From: Paracoccaceae bacterium
Lineage (GTDB): Bacteria; Pseudomonadota; Alphaproteobacteria; Rhodobacterales; Rhodobacteraceae
Assembly (NCBI GenBank): GCA_020446815.1
Contig: JAGRDY010000012.1
Location: 62,001-126,000, forward strand
Direction: 5' to 3'
DNA length: 64,000 bases
Within the stretch, counting starts at the first letter, position 1. Each line of letters begins with the position of its first letter. The notes beneath the pieces are model-generated. The model did no database searches, was not told where the DNA came from, and was given only the letters and a program-made list of their open reading frames with translations. Both the position numbers and the translations under genes were made by a program. Of the stretch, positions 43,522-53,240 are shown one piece after another.

Positions 43522-44790
43522 TCAGTCATCCTGGCTGATGTCATTCCCGTCCTCGGAGGTATCGGCGGCGGCTCCCTCGATCGCGGCTTCCACCGCGATG
43601 GGGCTGGCAGAGGGCGACAAAACGGCAAATCCGCCGGTCTGGACGGATTGCGCCGTGCGCCGCCGTGTCGCGCGCCATCCGCCATAAAGCGCCAGCCCCG
43701 CCAGAAGCAGGCCCATGAACAGGAAGTATCCATTGGGGCCGATCCTGCCCATCATCCACCCCGTGATCAGTGGCCCGCTGACCGCCCCAAGCCCGTTGAT
43801 GAAAATCAGCCCTGCCGAAGCCGAGGCCATGTCCGAGCGATCGAGATAATCGTTGGTATAGGCCACCAGCAGCGAATAAAGCGGGTTGGTTATGCCCCCC
43901 AACACGGCCGCGATGACCAGCAAGGCCGGGAAGTTCAGATCGAAAACCGCCGCCACCATCATCGCCGCGGCCCCGAGGCCCGACAGCCCCACCGCCAAGG
44001 CGCGCCGGCCCATCCGGTCGGACAGCCAGCCGATCGGGTACTGGAACGTCAAGCCACCGGCATAGATCGCTGCCACGAACAACGACAGGTCGCGCACGGA
44101 CAGCCCTACCTGCGTACCCCAGACCGACGACATGCCGAATTGCGCCGAAAAGATACCGCCGAGCAGGAACATGCCCACGCAGCCCAGTGGCGATGCCTGG
44201 TAGAGGCGACCGAAGCTGAGCGGTTTGGTCGTCTCGAAGGCCGGCGCGGGGCTGACCGACAGCAGGATCGGCGTGAACGAGATCGACACCAGGATCGAGG
44301 GAATGATGAACAGGATATAGCCGGCCGGGTCTCCGACATTGAGAATCGCCTGCGCCGCAATGATGCCGGTCATCTGCATCATCATGTAAAGCGACAGCGC
44401 CTGACCCCGGTTTTCATTGCTCGACGCGTTGTTCAGCCAGCTTTCGGCAGCGATATAGACACCCGAGAAGGAAAAACCGATGACCACCCGCAAAGCCGCC
44501 CAGGCGATCCAGTTGGGGGCAACGGCATAAAGCACCAGAACCGCAGAAATCATCGACGCGAGCGCCGCGAAAACCCGCACATGGCCCACCCGGCGGATCA
44601 TATTCGGCGCCATCCGCGAACCGAACAGGAAGCCAAGAAAATAGGCCGACATCACATATGACATCTCGCCGGTGGTGAAACCTTCGATACCGCCGCGGAT
44701 ACCCAGCAACGTGCCTTGCATGCCATTGCCCAGCATCAGCATGAGAATGCCCAGCAGCAAGGCCCAGGAACTGCGCAATACGGTCAACAT
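43522..44790 (-). CDS. MFS transporter
   Basis: A 422-residue major facilitator with about 12 membrane helices, starting LRSSWALLLGILMLMLGNG. Loop 2-3 reads FLFGSRMAPNMIRRVGHVRVF, a diagnostic DRxGRR-like element. It resembles the YcaD/CynX-like sugar or small-molecule exporters, but substrate cannot be predicted. The polar C-terminal tail is acidic. It precedes no obvious partner gene. Confidence 0.85.
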   Translation of the reverse strand: MLTVLRSSWALLLGILMLMLGNGMQGTLLGIRGGIEGFTTGEMSYVMSAYFLGFLFGSRMAPNMIRRVGHVRVFAALASMISAVLVLYAVAPNWIAWAALRVVIGFSFSGVYIAAESWLNNASSNENRGQALSLYMMMQMTGIIAAQAILNVGDPAGYILFIIPSILVSISFTPILLSVSPAPAFETTKPLSFGRLYQASPLGCVGMFLLGGIFSAQFGMSSVWGTQVGLSVRDLSLFVAAIYAGGLTFQYPIGWLSDRMGRRALAVGLSGLGAAAMMVAAVFDLNFPALLVIAAVLGGITNPLYSLLVAYTNDYLDRSDMASASAGLIFINGLGAVSGPLITGWMMGRIGPNGYFLFMGLLLAGLALYGGWRATRRRTAQSVQTGGFAVLSPSASPIAVEAAIEGAAADTSEDGNDISQDD

Positions 44791-44883
44791 TCAGGTTCAG
44801 TCCCTTGGCTTTTGCATTGCCTTATTCGCTGTCTTGCCGGCGCATTCGGCTTTGTTTCCGACATGCCGGGCGCCGATTGCGCC

Positions 44884-45933
44884 CTATGGTATCAGAAACG
44901 ATGCATCGCCATAGGAAAAGAACCGGTATTTCCGGTCGATGGCATGGGCATAGACGCGGCTTGTCCGTTCTTTGCCCATGAGCGCCGAAACCAGCATCAA
45001 GAGTGTCGATTTCGGCAAATGGAAATTGGTCATCAGAGCATCGGTGGCGCGAAACTCATAACCGGGATAGATGAAGATGTCGGTCGGCCCGCGCCAGGGC
45101 CGCATTACCCCATCCGCGGCGGCCGCACTTTCGATCAGGCGCAGCGCCGTGGTTCCGACCGGAATGATGCGGCCGCCCGCCGCCCTCGTCGCATTGATTT
45201 CGGCACAGGCGGATTCGGTGACCTCACCCCATTCCGAATGCATCTTGTGGGTGGTCACGTCATCGACCTTGACCGGCAGAAAGGTGCCCGCCCCGACATG
45301 CAGTGTCACATGGGTGAAGGCTATGCCTTTGGCGCGCAGCGCCGCCAGCAGCGGCGCATCGAAATGCAAGGACGCGGTGGGTGCTGCCACGGCGCCGGGC
45401 ACACGGGCGAAGACCGTCTGGTAATCGACGGCATCCCTGGCATCCGGTGCGCGCAGTGCTGCAATGTAGGGCGGCAGGGGCATGGCCCCCACAGCGGCCA
45501 GCGCGGCGTCGAAATCCGCCCCTTCCAGATTGAAGGCGATGTGCATCCGGCCATCCTCGATCCGTGCCACAGTGGCCGAGAGGTTGGGCGAAAAGACGAT
45601 TTCCTCGCCTTGCCCGAGCTTGCGCAGCGGTTTGCCCAGGGCGGCCCATGTGCCATCGGCAGCCGGTTCCAGAAGCGTCACCTCGATCCTGGCCGTGACC
45701 CGCCCCTGGCCGGTCTCGCGCACGCGCGTTCCCGTCAGCCGCGCCGGAATGACCCGGGTATCGTTCAACACAAGCCTGTCGCCGGGCCGCAAGACCTCTG
45801 TCAGGTCGCGGACATGAAGGTCGCGAATATCGTCACCCTGCGCCACCAGAAGCCGCGCGGCGCTGCGCGGCCGGGCGGGGCGGGTGGCGATCAAGCCTTC
45901 GGGAAGGTCAAAGTCGAAATCGGACAGTTTCAT
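44884..45933 (-). CDS. queA: S-adenosylmethionine:tRNA ribosyltransferase-isomerase
   Basis: A 349-residue QueA that adds the epoxycyclopentane ring from SAM to preQ1-modified tRNA in queuosine synthesis. Family signatures are [20 protein letters not shown] at the start, [32 protein letters not shown], and [18 protein letters not shown]. Its ATG overlaps the stop of the YhdP-like gene by four bases (ATGA), an unusual operon pairing. Confidence 0.96.
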   Translation of the reverse strand: MKLSDFDFDLPEGLIATRPARPRSAARLLVAQGDDIRDLHVRDLTEVLRPGDRLVLNDTRVIPARLTGTRVRETGQGRVTARIEVTLLEPAADGTWAALGKPLRKLGQGEEIVFSPNLSATVARIEDGRMHIAFNLEGADFDAALAAVGAMPLPPYIAALRAPDARDAVDYQTVFARVPGAVAAPTASLHFDAPLLAALRAKGIAFTHVTLHVGAGTFLPVKVDDVTTHKMHSEWGEVTESACAEINATRAAGGRIIPVGTTALRLIESAAAADGVMRPWRGPTDIFIYPGYEFRATDALMTNFHLPKSTLLMLVSALMGKERTSRVYAHAIDRKYRFFSYGDASFLIP

Positions 45934-48900
45934 TGGGCAAGCCTGGGCGGGTTGGAGCGGAATATCTCGCGAAACATTCCGGGCGTCAGAATCGACAGGG
46001 GGTTGACGCTGACTCTCGGCTGAGCGATCGGGCCGCTCAGCCTGTAGTTGAACCCGAAAAGACCTTCGCCCTTCTTCGAAAAGATCTGGCCGATGGCGTT
46101 GAGCGCGTAGACCGGCGAAATCGTTCCGCGCAGATCGACCTGCCCGGCCGCCGTTTCGACAACGCCGTCGGCGGAAATGCCCAGCGACGCACCGACCGCC
46201 GCGCCGCGGCTGATTTCAACCGCCGTCGGGGTCAGCCGGAAATCTCCGGTTACGCGGGAAAACAAAAGCCCCGGCCCGCTGAGTTGATTCAATAGCCCCA
46301 CGACCGATATCGCATCGAGCATTCCGGCCAGAACCGGCGCATCTATCACGCGGATATTGCTGATGTTGACTGTCCCGTCGTAATGCCCGTTCTGATCCGT
46401 GGGGCGCATCGTCATATCGAGCGCGCCCCCCGCGCCGCGCTCGAAAATGCCCGCCGCGCGCATCACCTTTCCCGCATCCGACGAACGTATCCGAAAGCCC
46501 GAGCGCGATCCGAAGGGCGCAACCGTTCCAAGAATGTCGACCTGCCCATTCAGCCTGGCGGTAAATTCCCCCGCAAACCCGCCACGAGAGGTGAAATCGC
46601 CTCGAAAACCGGTCAGCGCGATACCTTCGGAAACCGTCAGCCGGTCGAGCGCGATCGACACCGGTGCATCGCCATTGCGGCCTCCGAACGATGCCTTGCG
46701 CATATCGGCGCGCCCGGAGGTGATTTGCACCCCCACCGTCCGGCCCCTGCCGCGCCCGATCAATTCAAGCGTGCCATCGAACCACCCGCCGAGCGAGGCC
46801 CGCCCCAGCAGCACCCGGTCCAATGCGCCATCGGCCTTGAGCAGCACCTTGCCCGCGACCGACAACCCGGCGCCTTCAAGCTCCAGCCGGTCGATCGTCA
46901 CCGGGCTTCCGAGCGCGCCGCGCACCGAAAGCCGGCCCGCCGCATCAGGCGATTTGCGCCAGGCGATTTCAGGCACCGAAAGCCCGATACCGGCGAGATC
47001 GGAGGTCAGGGTGAATTTCGTGGCCGCACCCTTTTGCAGATCCAGAACGATTCTGCCGGATCCCTTGCCCGTGACGGCCCCCTCGGGCAGGCCGATCGCG
47101 AATCTGTCCACAAACAGGGGCGACAGTTCTACAGTGCCCTCGACATGGCTGCGCCCCCTGTCCTTGGGAAAAAAGCTCTGCTCCCAGGACACATCGACCG
47201 GAACATCCGAAACCGTTCCCGCCCCGGAAATCCGGATGCCTTTTCGATCGGCGTTCAGTTCCAGTTCCCCGGCGGCAAGAACGCGCCCCGGGACCACCCG
47301 GTCAGAGCGCACATCCAACAGCTTTGCCGATACCTGATAGGTCACGTCTTCGGGTTTCACCTTTTGGGTCAGGACGATTCCAAGTCGCGCATCGACCTGC
47401 GCACGCCCTGCGGCGATATCGACGGGCAGGCCGGCCTTGCTCAGAAACCGGAACGGCGCCTGATCGAGCAGCGACAGCGCGGCGGTAATGTCGCTTTGCG
47501 TATGCAGATGTACCACCGCGGGCGCCGGCTTGATCCGCAGATCGGCGATTGACAGGACAGAACCGGCGACATCGACATCGCCCCCTTCCGGGGCGGTGAC
47601 ATGGCCCTTGTCGACAACCAGCGTGTAGGAATAATCATTGATACTGGCATAGCCGGCCCCGTCCTGTATCGGCGGAAGGGTGCGCAGGATGCGCACTTCG
47701 GTCGATTTGTATTCATAGCCCAGCGCGAAATGCGGCTCCTGTCCCGGACGCAGCCGAAAGGCGGCCTCGACATTGAAAAGCTCGCTCGTGGCGACGTTTT
47801 CCTCAAGCCAGTTGCGCGTGCGCGGAACGATCGACACCGGCCAAAGCGCCAGCAGCCGGTCACTGGCGATGGCGTCCATGGCAACATCCACGGCAACCGC
47901 CCAGCCTTGCGGTTCGGCTTCGAAAGAGCCTTTGGCGCTGATGCGCCGATCGCCATCCACCAGAACCAGCTGACCCAGTTGAACGCGGAACGGATCGAGA
48001 TCGAGCCGCAGATCCAGCGCCCCTTCACTAAAGTGGACCGGATCGGCGAAAAGCCCTTCGGGGTCGGCCGAAAGCTTGGTGATCCGGACCTGGCCGATCA
48101 ATTCGCCGGGAATGCCGGCAACCACTTTCTTCAACCAGGCCTTGCCATTGGCGTTGACACGCAATGCCGGGCTTTCGATGGTGATTTCCGAAAGGGTCAG
48201 CAGGGATGCCCCGGGGTCAAAGCGCAGATCCAGCCGGGCATGGTCAAAACGCACCGGCCTGGTGTCGGGCGTCGGTTGCAAGGCTCCGGCACCGAGTTCA
48301 AGCGTTGCGGACATCTCCTCGATGTTGCCCTGCGCGTCGACACCCGAACTGATGGCGCCCGAAATTGGTGCGTCGAGCGCTTCGAGCCATGCCAGCGCGG
48401 TCGATTGCGCCGCCAGATCGCGGGCCGACACATCCGTGACCTTGGCGGTCAAATGCGCTTCGGGCGATCCCTTTTCGGTCGAGAAATTCAACACGGCATG
48501 GGCGGGGGGGCGGCCTGTTTCGGAAATCGTGAATTCAGCATCCAGAAAAACCGCCTCATGGTCCTGGCGCAATGACAGGCGCGCCTTGGACGCATTCCAT
48601 TTGCGGACCGCCCGCAGATCGTTCAGTTGCAGATCGAGCGCATCGACATTGATGTTCTCTATGCCGCTCAGCACCGGCAGTTCGAACACATCGTCAATGG
48701 ATTTGAGCAGATCGACGATACTGTCGGCACCGCCTGAGCCGATTTCCGCCGGCTCACCCGTTGAGATGTCCAGACTGCCATCGGTAAAGCGAACCAGCCT
48801 GACTTGCGCGCCGGAAATCTTCAGATAGCGCGGTTCGATCCGGCCGCGCAGGATCGGCTTTGCATGCAGCGTGACGCGCAGGTCCGGCAAAAACGCGATG

Positions 48901-49211
48901 CGCCTGCCGCTGCGGGAAAAAAGCGCCACGTCGCGCATCCTGACATGCGGCACGAAAGTCTTGTCGACCAGAACTTCGACGCCACCGATGGCGACGGTCG
49001 CCTGACCGTCCAGCACCGCGTTCGCGCGTTTTTCGACGCGGGCGACAAGCCATTGCGGGGCTTCGATCGTCCGCCCGGTCACACCCAGCGCGACGATGCC
49101 GAGCAAGGCCAGCAGGGCCATCAGCGTCAAGAGCACCCAAAGGCCGCCAGATCGCCTTTTGCGGGGCGGCCTGGCAGGTACTTCCTGCGGCGGATCTGAC
49201 TTGCCCTTCAT
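45930..49211 (-). CDS. AsmA/YhdP-like lipid-transport protein
   Basis: A 1093-residue protein with one N-terminal membrane helix ([20 protein letters not shown], about 23-45) and a very long periplasmic beta-rich region with DUF3971-like and C-terminal AsmA-2-like segments. Relatives (YhdP, TamB, YdbH) form bridges that carry phospholipids to the outer membrane, and a similar role is likely. The C-terminus is PARLAQ-like (SNPPRLAQ). The ATG at 49211 is chosen. A TTG at 49250 would add 13 residues. It is coupled to queA downstream. Confidence 0.88.
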   Translation of the reverse strand: MKGKSDPPQEVPARPPRKRRSGGLWVLLTLMALLALLGIVALGVTGRTIEAPQWLVARVEKRANAVLDGQATVAIGGVEVLVDKTFVPHVRMRDVALFSRSGRRIAFLPDLRVTLHAKPILRGRIEPRYLKISGAQVRLVRFTDGSLDISTGEPAEIGSGGADSIVDLLKSIDDVFELPVLSGIENINVDALDLQLNDLRAVRKWNASKARLSLRQDHEAVFLDAEFTISETGRPPAHAVLNFSTEKGSPEAHLTAKVTDVSARDLAAQSTALAWLEALDAPISGAISSGVDAQGNIEEMSATLELGAGALQPTPDTRPVRFDHARLDLRFDPGASLLTLSEITIESPALRVNANGKAWLKKVVAGIPGELIGQVRITKLSADPEGLFADPVHFSEGALDLRLDLDPFRVQLGQLVLVDGDRRISAKGSFEAEPQGWAVAVDVAMDAIASDRLLALWPVSIVPRTRNWLEENVATSELFNVEAAFRLRPGQEPHFALGYEYKSTEVRILRTLPPIQDGAGYASINDYSYTLVVDKGHVTAPEGGDVDVAGSVLSIADLRIKPAPAVVHLHTQSDITAALSLLDQAPFRFLSKAGLPVDIAAGRAQVDARLGIVLTQKVKPEDVTYQVSAKLLDVRSDRVVPGRVLAAGELELNADRKGIRISGAGTVSDVPVDVSWEQSFFPKDRGRSHVEGTVELSPLFVDRFAIGLPEGAVTGKGSGRIVLDLQKGAATKFTLTSDLAGIGLSVPEIAWRKSPDAAGRLSVRGALGSPVTIDRLELEGAGLSVAGKVLLKADGALDRVLLGRASLGGWFDGTLELIGRGRGRTVGVQITSGRADMRKASFGGRNGDAPVSIALDRLTVSEGIALTGFRGDFTSRGGFAGEFTARLNGQVDILGTVAPFGSRSGFRIRSSDAGKVMRAAGIFERGAGGALDMTMRPTDQNGHYDGTVNISNIRVIDAPVLAGMLDAISVVGLLNQLSGPGLLFSRVTGDFRLTPTAVEISRGAAVGASLGISADGVVETAAGQVDLRGTISPVYALNAIGQIFSKKGEGLFGFNYRLSGPIAQPRVSVNPLSILTPGMFREIFRSNPPRLAQ

Positions 49212-49322
49212 GCTGTCGCCCGTGTATCGCTGCACTTGTTGGCCGGGCAAGACAGACCCCCGGCTGGTTCATTCCCTTATCTTCGCGGAAACGGGATTGA
49301 AATACAAAGCACCCTTGTCTGA

Positions 49323-49802
49323 ATGAAGGAACTTGCCAGGATGGTCCTTGTCGGCGAAAGCGCCCCCGATTTCACGCTGCCCCGCGACGGCGGCGGCACG
49401 ATTTGTCTGTCGGCCCTGCGGCCGGGAAAGGTGGTCTTGTACTTCTACCCCAAGGACGACACCCCGGGATGCACGACCGAAGCAATCGATTTCACAAGGT
49501 TGTCGGCAGATTTCGCAGCGGCGGACACTGTCGTGGTGGGGCTGTCCAGGGACAGCACGGCCGATCATGATAGATTCTGCCGCAAACACGGGCTTGGCGT
49601 CATTCTCGCCTCGGATGCCGATACCGATACCTGTGAACGCTATGGCGTCTGGGTGGAAAAGAACATGTACGGGCGCAAACGCATGGGGATCGAACGGGCC
49701 ACCTTTCTGATCGACGGCGCAGGCCGGGTTACGCATGTCTGGCGCAAGGTCAAGGTTGCCGGCCACGCCGAGGCCGTTCTGGATGCCGCGCGCACGTTGT
49801 GA
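49323..49802 (+). CDS. bcp: Thioredoxin-dependent peroxiredoxin, BCP/PrxQ type
   Basis: A 159-residue (or 153 from the ATG at 49341) peroxiredoxin that reduces hydroperoxides. The peroxidatic Cys50 is in DDTPGCTTEAIDF. The E. coli BCP resolving Cys, five residues on, is replaced by Ile here. Other cysteines are Cys86 (RFCRKHG) and Cys104 (TDTCERYGVW). Cys104 is where PrxQ proteins with the alternative resolving Cys have theirs, so a Cys50-Cys104 disulfide is plausible. Confidence 0.9.
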   Translation: MKELARMVLVGESAPDFTLPRDGGGTICLSALRPGKVVLYFYPKDDTPGCTTEAIDFTRLSADFAAADTVVVGLSRDSTADHDRFCRKHGLGVILASDADTDTCERYGVWVEKNMYGRKRMGIERATFLIDGAGRVTHVWRKVKVAGHAEAVLDAARTL

Positions 49803-50160
49803 ACGGCGACAGCGCACTGGCGCAGATGGCGGTCGCGGTTCCGGGCACCGCGGACGGGCGGGCGCGGACGGGCGGGCCACGGCCGGCCTGCGGCCGGGCG
49901 TCCATTGACCGCAGGCTGCGGGTTACGGCGCGGGCCGGCGATGAAACCTGGCTTCGATCCCCTTGACAACAGGGTGGAATTCCGAAACCGGCAGGATTTT
50001 CGGCGGTATTTCGCCGACCATGGCGCCTGATTGCCGGGATGTGGGTCCGGCCGGCCAAACCTGTTGCGGCGGGCGGGCTTGGTTGGTAAGCCCGGTTTGC
50101 GCTGCCCGGTCGGGGACGGGGGCGGCGCTTCAAACCTGATCGCTCTACACGGGAACCGGC
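49803..50160. other. 358-base gap between bcp and the M23 gene
   Basis: Very GC-rich with no convincing ORF or terminator. It contains two tandem 14-bp copies of GCGGACGGGCGGGC at 49850-49863 and 49864-49877. A TTGACA occurs near 49962, but no -10 follows at 16-18 bases. Confidence 0.5.
49850..49877. repeat. Two perfect tandem copies of a 14-bp unit
   Basis: GCGGACGGGCGGGC at 49850-49863 and 49864-49877, in the gap after bcp. Confidence 0.9.
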
Positions 50161-51483
50161 ATGACTATACCTGTTTCAGATCGCCTGCGCATGACGCTTG
50201 AACGCCATTTTCCCGAGCGGCGGCTTTTCCTGCGATCGGAATCAGAGACCCGTTTCGTGAGATTGAAGCCGGCTACGCAGCTTGTCGCGGCGGCCGGATC
50301 GACGCTTGTCGTGGCCTGGACGATTGTCGCTACCGCCATCTTGCTGATGGATCACATCGGCGCAGGCACGGCGCGCGAACAGGCCTTGCGCGAACAGACG
50401 GCCTATGAGGCGCGGCTGGATGAACTGACCGCCGAACGCGACAGCCGCGCTGAAGAAGCCCTGGCGGCGCGGCAGCGGTTTTCGGTTGCGATGAACCAGG
50501 TTTCCGCCATGCAGTCCGCGCTTCTGGATTCCGAAGAACGCCGCAAGGAGCTGGAAACCGGCATAGGCGTGATTCAGGCAACGCTGCGCCAGGCCATGAA
50601 CGATCGCGACAGCGCGCGTACCGAGGCCCTGGCGCTGTCCGCTGCGCAGTCGCCGGAAAACGGTGCCTCTGCCGATAGCGCGGCTCGTGGCCAGGATCTT
50701 GCCGAAACGCTCGATTTTCTGACAACGGCGCTTGGCAAGACCGCGGCAGAGCGCGATGCCATGTCGCACATAGCCGACAGCGCCGCCACCGAGGTGGATA
50801 ATCTCGCCTATGAAATGAAACTGATGGAGGAACGGCAAAACGACATCTTTTCGCGGCTCGAGGAGGCGATCACCATATCGATGGCACCTCTCGACAAGAT
50901 GTTCACCTCTGTCGGGCTCGACCCCGATGATCTGATCGCCCAGGTCAAGCGCGGCTATTCGGGCCAGGGCGGGCCCATGGGGCCGCTGTTGCCGCCGCTC
51001 GGGCCGGATGCCCCGAATGCCGATGCCGCGCGGGCGGAAAAGATTCTCGACGGGCTCGATCGGATGAACCTCTACCGGATCGCGGTCGAGAAATCGCCCT
51101 TCGCCATGCCGCTGAAAACATCGTTCAGGTACACCTCGGGCTTTGGCCGCCGTTGGGGCCGAATGCACGAAGGAACGGATCTTGCCGGGGCCTACGGCTC
51201 GCCGATCTATGCCACCGCCGACGGTGTCGTGACCCATTCGGGCTGGGAAAACGGTTATGGCAACCTCGTGACGATCAAACACGACTTCGGCCTGGAAACC
51301 CGCTACGGGCATATGTCGAAAACTCGCGTCAAGGTTGGTCAAAAGGTCTCGCGCGGGGACCGGATCGGTGATATGGGCAGTACCGGTCGTTCAACCGGCA
51401 CCCATCTTCACTATGAGGTGCGCGTGAACGGCAAACCAGTCAATGCGATGACCTATATCAAGGCGGCCAAAAATGTTTTCTAA
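50161..51483 (+). CDS. M23 metallopeptidase with coiled coil
   Basis: A 440-residue membrane-anchored murein endopeptidase. It has a basic cytoplasmic N-terminus, one membrane helix (about 40-63, STLVVAWTIVATAILLM), a long coiled coil (about 70-260) and a C-terminal LytM/M23 domain (about 320-435). Zinc-ligand motifs HEGTDLAG, YGHMSK and HLHYEV are all present, so the enzyme looks catalytically intact. Its 3' end overlaps the bactofilin start by 11 bases. In other bacteria this pair shapes cells by local wall cutting. Confidence 0.92.
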   Translation: MTIPVSDRLRMTLERHFPERRLFLRSESETRFVRLKPATQLVAAAGSTLVVAWTIVATAILLMDHIGAGTAREQALREQTAYEARLDELTAERDSRAEEALAARQRFSVAMNQVSAMQSALLDSEERRKELETGIGVIQATLRQAMNDRDSARTEALALSAAQSPENGASADSAARGQDLAETLDFLTTALGKTAAERDAMSHIADSAATEVDNLAYEMKLMEERQNDIFSRLEEAITISMAPLDKMFTSVGLDPDDLIAQVKRGYSGQGGPMGPLLPPLGPDAPNADAARAEKILDGLDRMNLYRIAVEKSPFAMPLKTSFRYTSGFGRRWGRMHEGTDLAGAYGSPIYATADGVVTHSGWENGYGNLVTIKHDFGLETRYGHMSKTRVKVGQKVSRGDRIGDMGSTGRSTGTHLHYEVRVNGKPVNAMTYIKAAKNVF

Positions 51484-51982
51484 AAGCAGGATCAACGAGC
51501 CTGGGCCCAAGGCGGGCGCGGATGCGGACAAACTGAAGGCGAACGAGGCCGCGACATCAAAGCCGTCATTCGACTATGCGTCGGGTGCGCCAAAGGCCAA
51601 ACCCCCTGCTTCGATACTGTCGGCGGACCTGACGATCACCGGCAACCTCAAGACAACCGGCGATATTCAGGTCGAAGGCACGGTTGAAGGCGATATCCGC
51701 GCCCATCTGCTGACTGTCGGCGAAAGTGCCACGATCAAGGGTGAAATCGTCGCCGACGACGTGGTTGTCAATGGCCGAGTCGTCGGGCGCGTACGCGGGC
51801 TGAAGGTGCGTCTGACCTCGACCGCGCGGGTCGAAGGCGACATCATCCACAAGACCATCGCCATCGAAAGCGGCGCCCATTTCGAAGGCTCGGTACAGCG
51901 CCAGGAAGACCCGCTTGCCCAGGGCGCGGGCGGTGAAAATCCTCCGGTAGTCCTCAAACAGGCCACCGAGCCCTCCAAGTGA
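51473..51982 (+). CDS. Bactofilin
   Basis: A 169-residue cytoskeletal protein of the bactofilin (DUF583) family, which polymerises without nucleotide. A disordered Lys/Ala-rich N-terminus (about 1-40) precedes the beta-helix core (SILSADLTITGNLKTTGDIQ, then VEGTVEGDIRAHLLTVGESA), with a short C-terminal tail. It is coupled to the M23 gene by overlap, and the beta-helix probably localises the hydrolase. Confidence 0.93.
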   Translation: MFSKSRINEPGPKAGADADKLKANEAATSKPSFDYASGAPKAKPPASILSADLTITGNLKTTGDIQVEGTVEGDIRAHLLTVGESATIKGEIVADDVVVNGRVVGRVRGLKVRLTSTARVEGDIIHKTIAIESGAHFEGSVQRQEDPLAQGAGGENPPVVLKQATEPSK

Positions 51983-52110
51983 TCATTCCCGCGGTTGCGG
52001 GCCTGTGGCGTATCAGCCTGACCGTGAAGCGCTGGTTCGCCGCCTTGCCCTTCGGTCGAACGCCAGAAGCGATGGCCGATGCTTCAACGCAAAGTCGATA
52101 CGCTTGATCG

Positions 52111-52138
52111 AAGGCGCCCACCCCGGGCGCCTTTTTCC
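52111..52138 (+). terminator. Rho-independent terminator after the bactofilin gene
   Basis: AGGCGCCC (52112-52119) pairs with GGGCGCCT (52125-52132) over a five-base loop, with a T-run on the plus strand. It lies 130 bases beyond the bactofilin stop and ends the M23-bactofilin transcript. Confidence 0.8.
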
Positions 52139-52161
52139 TTTGCCTGAACGCGGGCGCCGCC

Positions 52162-52938
52162 TCAGCCGGTCAGCAGCCTGCGGTACATGTGCCAGCTGGC
52201 ATGTCCGAGCACCGGCATCACCGCGAACAACCCCAGAAACATCGGCAACATTCCCAAAAACAGCAGCACCGCGATGCTCAGCCCCCAGACCGTCATCGGC
52301 CCCATATTGGCCATGACCGCCTTGACGCTGACAATCATCGCCGTGACGAAATCGACTTCGCGGTCCAGAAGCAGCGGCAGGCCGGCAACCGTGATCGAAA
52401 ACAGCACGATGGCGAAACCCGCGCCGATGACAGAACCCACCAGCAGCATCACCGGGCCGTTGCCCTCGAACAATAGGGCCAGCGACGAGGTGACGTTGGT
52501 CATCGCCGACAGCCCCATGAAAAGCGCAAAGATCGTATGCGCGACAAAGACCCAGAACATGAACATCAGCAAGATCACCATGGCCATCGACGGCGTTTGT
52601 CTGTCCTTTTGCGAAAAGACCACGCTCAGAACCGCCCGCCAGGACAGGTTTTCGCCCGCCTCGATCCGGCGCGAGACCTCATAAAGGCCGACGGCGGCAA
52701 AGGGCGCCAGCAGAGGAAAGCCGACCACGACGGGAATCAGCCACAATTCCTGCCCGGCGGCGGCGAAAACCCACCACATCAGCAGCCCGCCCACCACATA
52801 GAAAGCGCTGAAAAACAACCCGAACAGCGGCGCGATCAGAAAGTCGCGCCACCCCGCCGTGAGGCTTGCGGCAATATCGGCGAATGAAACCTGCCGTATC
52901 TCCGGCAGGGCCCGAGACTGCCCGGTCACTTCGTTCAT
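52162..52938 (-). CDS. DUF2189 integral membrane protein
   Basis: A 258-residue polytopic membrane protein of the DUF2189 family with about six hydrophobic helices (for example LFGLFFSAFYVVGGLLMWWV). The family motif is IRQVSFADIAASLTAGWRDF near residue 13. Function is unknown; some relatives sit near cytochrome c oxidase genes, but none is here. Confidence 0.88.
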   Translation of the reverse strand: MNEVTGQSRALPEIRQVSFADIAASLTAGWRDFLIAPLFGLFFSAFYVVGGLLMWWVFAAAGQELWLIPVVVGFPLLAPFAAVGLYEVSRRIEAGENLSWRAVLSVVFSQKDRQTPSMAMVILLMFMFWVFVAHTIFALFMGLSAMTNVTSSLALLFEGNGPVMLLVGSVIGAGFAIVLFSITVAGLPLLLDREVDFVTAMIVSVKAVMANMGPMTVWGLSIAVLLFLGMLPMFLGLFAVMPVLGHASWHMYRRLLTG

Positions 52939-53240
52939 TGCGTTCCCCCCCTGCCCGAAACCGCAAAACTACGCCAAAGAAGGCTGGCCTGACAAGGCTT
53001 GTGTGACGCTTCACAGCGGCGGCCGGCCCGGACGCCTGCCGCAATACCTGCAAAGCTGTCGCAGTATGGGCTTGCAAGCCGGCCGGATACCGCCCAGTTT
53101 CTTGCGGGTGACGCGCATAAGCGTTTCGACTCTGTGATGAAGCATCAGGTATCGCTTTTCGCGCGCTCTCAAAAAGAGAGGCTGCGAACAGGCGATACAA
53201 GGTCAGGGCGATACGCGACTATCAACATCGGAGAACGAAC
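52939..53240. other. 302-base gap between DUF2189 and cysteine synthase
   Basis: Both flanking genes are transcribed away from it. It contains a small hairpin, CTCTC-AAAAA-GAGAG, near 53168 and a repeated GGCGATAC, about 50 bases before cysK. I see no recognisable riboswitch or T-box, and no reliable promoter. Confidence 0.45.

Noticed and set aside
49750-50133. 127-aa minus-strand ORF in the gap after bcp
   Set aside because: It is Arg/Pro-rich with no motif, overlaps bcp and the tandem repeat, and has composition expected of noncoding GC-rich DNA.
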